Source: Collinsella phocaeensis
Lineage (GTDB): Bacteria; Actinomycetota; Coriobacteriia; Coriobacteriales; Coriobacteriaceae
Direction of reading: 5' to 3'
DNA: 64,000 nucleotides
Assembly: GCF_900119895.1 (NCBI RefSeq)
Contig: NZ_FQLR01000004.1
Span: 1,054,001 to 1,118,000, forward strand
Shown here piece by piece: positions 59,704 to 64,000 of this stretch (its first letter is position 1; each line of letters begins with the position of its first letter). The position numbers were made by a program, and so were the translations under genes. Under the pieces are notes generated by a model that was given only the letters and a program-made list of their open reading frames with translations, was not told where the DNA came from and ran no database searches.

Positions 59704-59778
59704 GGGCGATTGGCTCAGGGGTAGAGCATATCCTTCACACGGATGGGGTCACAAGTTCGAATCTTGTATCGCCCACCA
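59704..59778 (+). tRNA. tRNA-Val (anticodon CAC)
   Basis: Acceptor GGGCGAT/ATCGCCC, D-arm GCTC/GAGC, anticodon stem TATCC/GGATG with loop TTCACAC giving CAC (codon GTG), T-arm ACAAG/CTTGT, encoded CCA. Confidence 0.94.
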
Positions 59779-59789
59779 TCACATTCGAA

Positions 59790-59815
59790 AGGCTCCAGGT
59801 CACTGGGGCCTTTTT
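59790..59815 (+). terminator. Intrinsic terminator after tRNA-Val
   Basis: 9-bp stem with one G-T pair (59790-59798 with 59803-59811), tetraloop, T run. It lies 30 bases before the ABC-F start. Confidence 0.88.
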
Positions 59816-59844
59816 GCTATGCAGAGACGTCTGATTGGTTTGCC

Positions 59845-61848
59845 ATGATTCTTCTCGTCGACAAGATCGAAAAGTCATTCGGTGCGCGCACGCTCTTCTC
59901 CGGGGCCTCGTTCCAAATCAATCCGGGGGAGCGCTATGCGCTCGTCGGTCCCAACGGCGCGGGAAAGACCACGATGCTCAAGATTATCATGGGGCTCGAT
60001 TCCCCGGATGCGGGCGCGGTCACGTATGCCAAGGACGTCAACGTGGGCTACCTCGAGCAGGAGACCAAGCTTGCGAGCGACTCCACCATCATCCGCGAGG
60101 TCATGGATGCCGCCCTGGAGATTCGCTCCCTCGGAGACCGCGCCGAGGAGCTCCAGCTCGCCATCGCCGAAGGCGCGCCGGACGCCGACCTTGATGCGCT
60201 TCTCGAAGAGTACGGTCATGTCCAGGACCGCTTCGAGCGGCTGGGCGGATACGAGCTCGAAAGCAACGCCCGGCAGATCCTCACCGGCCTCGGATTCTCC
60301 GTCGACGATTTCGATCGCCCGTGCTCCGAGTTCTCCGGTGGCTGGCAGATGCGCATCGCGCTTGCTAAGCTCTTCCTTCGCCGCCCGGACCTGTTGCTGC
60401 TCGACGAGCCCACCAACCATCTCGATCTCGAGAGCGTCCAGTGGCTGCGCGGGTTCATCTCCTCGTATGAGGGGGCGGTCCTCATCGTATCCCATGACCG
60501 CGCGTTCATGGATGCCTGCGTGGACCATGTGGCCGCCCTCGAGAACCGTCGCGTCACCACCTACACGGGCAACTACTCCTCGTATCTCAAGCAGCGCGAG
60601 GACAACCTCGAGCAGATGCGCGCCAAGCGCGCGGCCCAGGAGCGCGAGATCGCACACATGCAGGTCTTCGTCGACAAGTTCCGCTACAAGCCGACCAAGG
60701 CCGCACAGGCCCAGGAGCGCATGAGGCGCATCGAGCAGATCAAAAGCGAGCTCGTAATCCTTCCCGAGGGGCACAAGCATGTCGAGTTCAAGTTCCCCGA
60801 CCCGCCGCGTTCCGGCGACTTGGTCGCGGCGCTCGAGCACGTCTCCAAGGCTTACGATGACAAGGTCGTCTACGAAAACCTCGATCTCAAGCTCTACCGC
60901 GGCGAGCACGTAGCGCTCGTGGGGCCCAACGGCGCGGGTAAATCCACATTGCTCAAGATGCTGGCAGGAGTTGAGGCGCCCACGACGGGAATCCGGGAGC
61001 TCGGCACGCATGTCGGCGTCGCCTACTACGCCCAGCATCAGCTCGAGGGCCTCCGGGAGTCCAACACGGTGCTCCAGGAGATCGATTCCGTCGCCCCCAC
61101 CTGGACCGTCCCGCAGCAGCGCAGCCTCCTCGGCGCCTTCCTGTTCACCGGCGAGGACGTCGACAAGCGCGTCGGCGTCCTATCGGGCGGCGAGCGCGCG
61201 CGCCTTGCCCTCGCCAAGATGCTCGTCGCCCCCGAGGCGCTGCTCTGTCTCGACGAGCCCACCAACCATCTCGATATTGACTCTGTCGACATGCTCGAGA
61301 GCGCCCTGCGCAACTTCCCCGGGACGCTGGTCCTCATCAGTCACGACGAGCACCTCGTCCGCTCCGTCGCGAATCGCGTCGTGGACATCCGGGACGGCAA
61401 GATGACGGTCTATGACGGCGATTACGATTACTATCTTTTCAAGCGAGAGGATCTGGCGCAGCGCGCGGCCGAGCGCGCCGCCGTTCCTGCGCGTCCCGTC
61501 GAGCGCGTCGCGCAGGAACGGCGCGTCGAGGCCGAGGTGCGCGAGGGCGGCAAGAAGACGCGCGAGCAACGCCGCGCCGAGGCCGAGGCGCGGGCGGCTC
61601 TCAACCGGAAGCTCAAGAAGACGAAAGATCGCCTGAAGCGCGTCGAGCGCGAACTGGAATCCAAGCGCGCCCGCTACGATGAGCTCATGGCCCTCATGGC
61701 TTCTGAGGCTCTCTATGCCGACCAGGACGCCTTCTCGTCCGCTCTCGGGGAGTACAACGAGCTCAAGCAGCAGCTGCCCGTTCTCGAGGACGAATGGCTC
61801 GACCTTTCCACCACGATCGAGGAGGAGACGGAACGTGGACTCGCGTAA
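59845..61848 (+). CDS. ABC-F ATPase
   Basis: Soluble twin ATPase of the kind that acts on the ribosome; no membrane segments. 667 aa. First cassette: Walker [11 protein letters not shown], signature SGGWQMRIA, Walker [14 protein letters not shown]. An interdomain arm at about 245-310 ([20 protein letters not shown]) is the P-site-tRNA-interacting motif region. Second cassette: [33 protein letters not shown]. The C-terminus from about 545 is a charged coiled coil, as in Uup or YdiF. The ATG at 59845 has only a weak ribosome site. Resistance function is not shown; housekeeping ABC-F proteins look similar. Confidence 0.9.
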   Translation: MILLVDKIEKSFGARTLFSGASFQINPGERYALVGPNGAGKTTMLKIIMGLDSPDAGAVTYAKDVNVGYLEQETKLASDSTIIREVMDAALEIRSLGDRAEELQLAIAEGAPDADLDALLEEYGHVQDRFERLGGYELESNARQILTGLGFSVDDFDRPCSEFSGGWQMRIALAKLFLRRPDLLLLDEPTNHLDLESVQWLRGFISSYEGAVLIVSHDRAFMDACVDHVAALENRRVTTYTGNYSSYLKQREDNLEQMRAKRAAQEREIAHMQVFVDKFRYKPTKAAQAQERMRRIEQIKSELVILPEGHKHVEFKFPDPPRSGDLVAALEHVSKAYDDKVVYENLDLKLYRGEHVALVGPNGAGKSTLLKMLAGVEAPTTGIRELGTHVGVAYYAQHQLEGLRESNTVLQEIDSVAPTWTVPQQRSLLGAFLFTGEDVDKRVGVLSGGERARLALAKMLVAPEALLCLDEPTNHLDIDSVDMLESALRNFPGTLVLISHDEHLVRSVANRVVDIRDGKMTVYDGDYDYYLFKREDLAQRAAERAAVPARPVERVAQERRVEAEVREGGKKTREQRRAEAEARAALNRKLKKTKDRLKRVERELESKRARYDELMALMASEALYADQDAFSSALGEYNELKQQLPVLEDEWLDLSTTIEEETERGLA

Positions 61849-62131
61849 GGCGGCGGCCATCTCCCTGGCCGTCCTCAGCGTCGCCTTCCGGATCGCCGGG
61901 ATCCTCATGGCTGCCCTCACGGCGATGCTGTGCTTTCCCGGCGTCTCCGCTCGGCTCAACCTCGTCGGATTCGTCATCGATCTGTCGAGGTCCCTTCCCG
62001 ATCCCATCTCCGGCTACGGACTCGTCACCTCGCCGTTCGGTGGGGTGTTTCGCCTCGATTTCGCTCTTGTTGCCTGCTTTCTGCTTGTTCTTGACTACAT
62101 CTGCCAGCGCGCATCCCGCGCTCTCCGATAG
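61835..62131 (+). CDS. Small membrane protein, function unknown
   Basis: 98 aa from GTG at 61835, which sits in the end of the ABC-F gene behind GGAGGAG. Two hydrophobic segments (about 9-33 and 75-92) flank an outside loop ([20 protein letters not shown]). Basic residues at both ends place both termini in the cytosol. I recognise no family. Overlap with the ABC-F gene and a 12-base gap to the next gene suggest the three form one transcript. Confidence 0.65.
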   Translation: MDSRKAAAISLAVLSVAFRIAGILMAALTAMLCFPGVSARLNLVGFVIDLSRSLPDPISGYGLVTSPFGGVFRLDFALVACFLLVLDYICQRASRALR

Positions 62132-62142
62132 GAGCCGTTCCC

Positions 62143-62811
62143 GTGGACCTTACCTACCTGCTCTCCAGCGCCCTTGCCGTCATCGGAGGCATCGTCATCC
62201 ATGAGAGCGCGCACGCGCTCGCCGCTTACGTGCTGGGCGATCGCACGGCGCGCTCGCGCGGACGCGTATCGCTCAACCCCCTTGCGCACATCGACCCCTT
62301 CGGAACCGTCTTGCTCCCGCTGCTCATGATGGCGGCGGGCGGCCCGGTGTTCGCCTTCGCGAAGCCCGTCCCTGTATACCTGGGAAACCTGAAGCACCCC
62401 AAGCGCGACGAGGTGCTCGTGTCGTTCGCTGGCCCCGCGTCCAATCTGCTTCTCGCCTTCATAGCCGCACTCGTCCTCAAGGGCCTCGTCGGCCTTCCCG
62501 CCGCAGGCGGCTCCAACATGGCCGGTTCCGTCGCCTATTTTTGCCTGACCTGCATTTCCGTCAATCTCTCCCTTGCGTTTTTCAACCTCATCCCCCTGCC
62601 GCCGCTCGACGGATCGTCGATCCTCGTCCCGTTTCTTCGCGGTCGCGCGCTGTCTGGGTACTATCAGATTCAGTCCATGGCGATGCCCATCCTGATCGTC
62701 GTCCTCTACCTTCTTCCCTCCGTGCTCCATATAGACCTGGTCGGAATCTATTTCGCGTTCACGGTGGACCCTCTGTTCAGCGCGCTCGTGAGGTTCGCGC
62801 TCGGCGCGTAG
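62143..62811 (+). CDS. Site-2 protease family membrane peptidase (M50)
   Basis: 222 aa, about six membrane helices. HESAH at 20-24 is the HExxH zinc site; a second motif LNPLAHIDPFGT and the LDG of PLPPLDGSS supply the remaining ligands; there is no PDZ domain. Substrate unknown. GTG start behind TAGGAG. Sits just ahead of scpA, an order seen in many Gram-positives. Confidence 0.88.
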   Translation: MDLTYLLSSALAVIGGIVIHESAHALAAYVLGDRTARSRGRVSLNPLAHIDPFGTVLLPLLMMAAGGPVFAFAKPVPVYLGNLKHPKRDEVLVSFAGPASNLLLAFIAALVLKGLVGLPAAGGSNMAGSVAYFCLTCISVNLSLAFFNLIPLPPLDGSSILVPFLRGRALSGYYQIQSMAMPILIVVLYLLPSVLHIDLVGIYFAFTVDPLFSALVRFALGA

Positions 62812-62863
62812 TGCGCTAGACTGGAAGATCGATGCACCGACGGCACGAGAGCTGAGGGGGAAG

Positions 62864-63664
62864 ATGTCATACCGTATCTCGACGCAGGCCTATTCGGGTC
62901 CGTTCGATCTTCTTCTCCAGCTCGTAAGCAGGCAGAAGGTCGATATCGGATCCATCTCCATCACGGAGGTATCCGAGCAATACCTGGCTGAGGTCGAACG
63001 GCTCGAGGCGCTCGACCTCGATGTCGCCAGCGACTTCCTTCTGGTGGCCGCGACGCTGTTGGACATCAAGGCCGCATCGCTCGTGCCGGACGAGAAGCCG
63101 CGGCCCTCGGTCGACGATGAGGACCTCGACGAGCTCGCCGATCTCGACGGCGACGCGCTGAGGGAAGTCCTCATCGCACGACTTATCGCGTACAAGCAGT
63201 TCAGGAGCGCTGCCGCTGCGCTCGGTTCCCGCATGGAAGCCGAAAGCAGGATGCATCCCCGCGTCGCGGGGCCCGACCCTGAGTTTCTGAACCTCATGCC
63301 CGACTACCTCGCCGGCATCACGCTGCGCGGGCTCGCCGTCATCTGCGCCGACCTCGACGGCAGGAGGGAGACGTTCCTGCTCGAGGCCGAGCACGTGGCG
63401 CCCCATCGCGTTCCCCTTGAGCTCACGGTCGCCTCGGTCGACCGCGTCACCATCTCCCGCCCGCACCTCACGTTCGATGAGCTGCTGGACGGCGATTCCA
63501 CGACCGAGCAGCTCGTGGCGACCTTTCTCGCCATTCTCGAACTTGCGAAGCGCGGCTCGGTCACGTTGAGCCAGAATGAGAACTTCGGAACCATCGCGAT
63601 CGACCGCGTCGAGGGCGCGGCGGAATACCGCCCCGGTGACGCGCTCACCATCGAGGAGGCCTGA
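62864..63664 (+). CDS. scpA: Segregation and condensation protein A
   Basis: Kleisin of the Smc-ScpAB condensin. 266 aa: N-terminal Smc-neck part (YSGPFDLLLQLVSRQKVDIGSI, SDFLLVAATLLDIKAASLV), a linker, then the C-terminal winged helix (LVATFLAILELAKRGSVTLSQNE). ATG after GGGGGAAG. scpB starts 2 bases later. Confidence 0.94.
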   Translation: MSYRISTQAYSGPFDLLLQLVSRQKVDIGSISITEVSEQYLAEVERLEALDLDVASDFLLVAATLLDIKAASLVPDEKPRPSVDDEDLDELADLDGDALREVLIARLIAYKQFRSAAAALGSRMEAESRMHPRVAGPDPEFLNLMPDYLAGITLRGLAVICADLDGRRETFLLEAEHVAPHRVPLELTVASVDRVTISRPHLTFDELLDGDSTTEQLVATFLAILELAKRGSVTLSQNENFGTIAIDRVEGAAEYRPGDALTIEEA

Positions 63665-63665
63665 T

Positions 63666-64000
63666 ATGATCGAATTGCAACCATTGGACGCCTCGTCGCT
63701 CAAGGGCGCCCTGGAGGCGCTCTTGCTCGTCTCGAGCGATCCCGTGAGCGCGGCGGCGCTCGGCTCGGCCCTCGAGATCGCCCCGGGCGAGGCGGCATCG
63801 CTCCTCGCCGAGCTTAAAGTCGAGTACGAGGAGGCGAACCGTGGATTTCAGCTCCGCGAGGTTGCGGGAGGCTGGAGGCTGTTCACCCATCCGGCGTATC
63901 ACGACCAGGTCGAGGCTTTCGTCTTGTCCTGGGACACCCAGCGCCTCTCGCAGGCGGCCTTGGAGACGCTCGCCGTTGTTGCGTACCACCAGCCCGTCAC
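63666..64000 (+). CDS. scpB: Segregation and condensation protein B (5' part, cut by window end)
   Basis: ScpA partner in condensin. First 111 codons are present: KGALEALLLVSSDPVSAAALG, a winged helix, then RGFQLREVAGGWRLFTHP and LSQAALETLAVVAYHQPV, which is the ScpB block. Second winged helix lies beyond the window. ATG just after the scpA stop. Confidence 0.93.
   Translation, partial: MIELQPLDASSLKGALEALLLVSSDPVSAAALGSALEIAPGEAASLLAELKVEYEEANRGFQLREVAGGWRLFTHPAYHDQVEAFVLSWDTQRLSQAALETLAVVAYHQPV

Overview
The window is high-GC DNA in which almost every stretch encodes a conserved housekeeping protein. Bacterial rather than archaeal families, the very high GC content, frequent GTG and TTG starts, a fused AroE-AroK enzyme and the overall gene order point to an actinobacterium of the class Coriobacteriia, probably Collinsella or a close relative. 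That placement is inferred from protein sequence and gene order only. The window reads as ordinary core chromosome. I see no CRISPR array, defence island, biosynthetic cluster or intact mobile element. The only trace of horizontal transfer is a decayed tyrosine-integrase gene lying between tRNA genes near 59.5 kb.

Layout. 1-1520: 3' part of recN, ending against a large hairpin. 1640-10192 (minus strand): a compact aromatic amino acid operon transcribed aroF-tyrA-aroB-aroA-aroC-pheA-aroE/K-aroQ. It encodes all seven steps from PEP and erythrose 4-phosphate to chorismate, plus the phenylalanine and tyrosine branches. 10485-10561: tRNA-Arg(CCG), then a P-type cation ATPase. 13425-16540: a zinc-ribbon membrane protein, a cyclophilin and a TPR membrane protein. 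16659-26142: the rod-shape operon mreB-mreC-mreD-mrdA-rodA, continuing into a DUF697-like protein and the paired radical SAM and DUF2344 proteins. 26241-30180: rplU-rpmA-obgE-nadD-yqeK-rsfS, covering ribosome assembly, NAD synthesis and Ap4A turnover. 30234-31517 (minus): dinB with a probable LexA site.

31742-58730 follows the well-known Firmicutes order rpsP-khpA-rimM-trmD ... rplS-rnhB-yraN-comM-dprA-trmFO-xerC-rpsB-tsf-pyrH-frr-uppS-cdsA-dxr-rseP-ispG-proS. A lepB-glyQS-ppsR-ppdK block is inserted between trmD and rplS, and topA is absent between dprA and trmFO. 58935-59778 holds four tRNA genes (two identical Ala(GGC), one CAT, one Val(CAC)) and the integrase remnant. 59845-64000 encodes an ABC-F protein, a small unknown membrane protein, a site-2 protease homologue and scpA-scpB, the last cut by the window edge.

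The points most worth a second look are: a winged-helix-like segment apparently inserted in the cytosolic loop of RseP; a structured rpsB leader; a shared extended -10 promoter pattern (TG, C or G, then TAnnAT) at nine separate genes; an extra N-terminal membrane helix on PBP2; palindromes upstream of ppdK; and the integrase scar. No experiment or database search was run. Promoter, hairpin and fold statements come from reading the sequence by eye.
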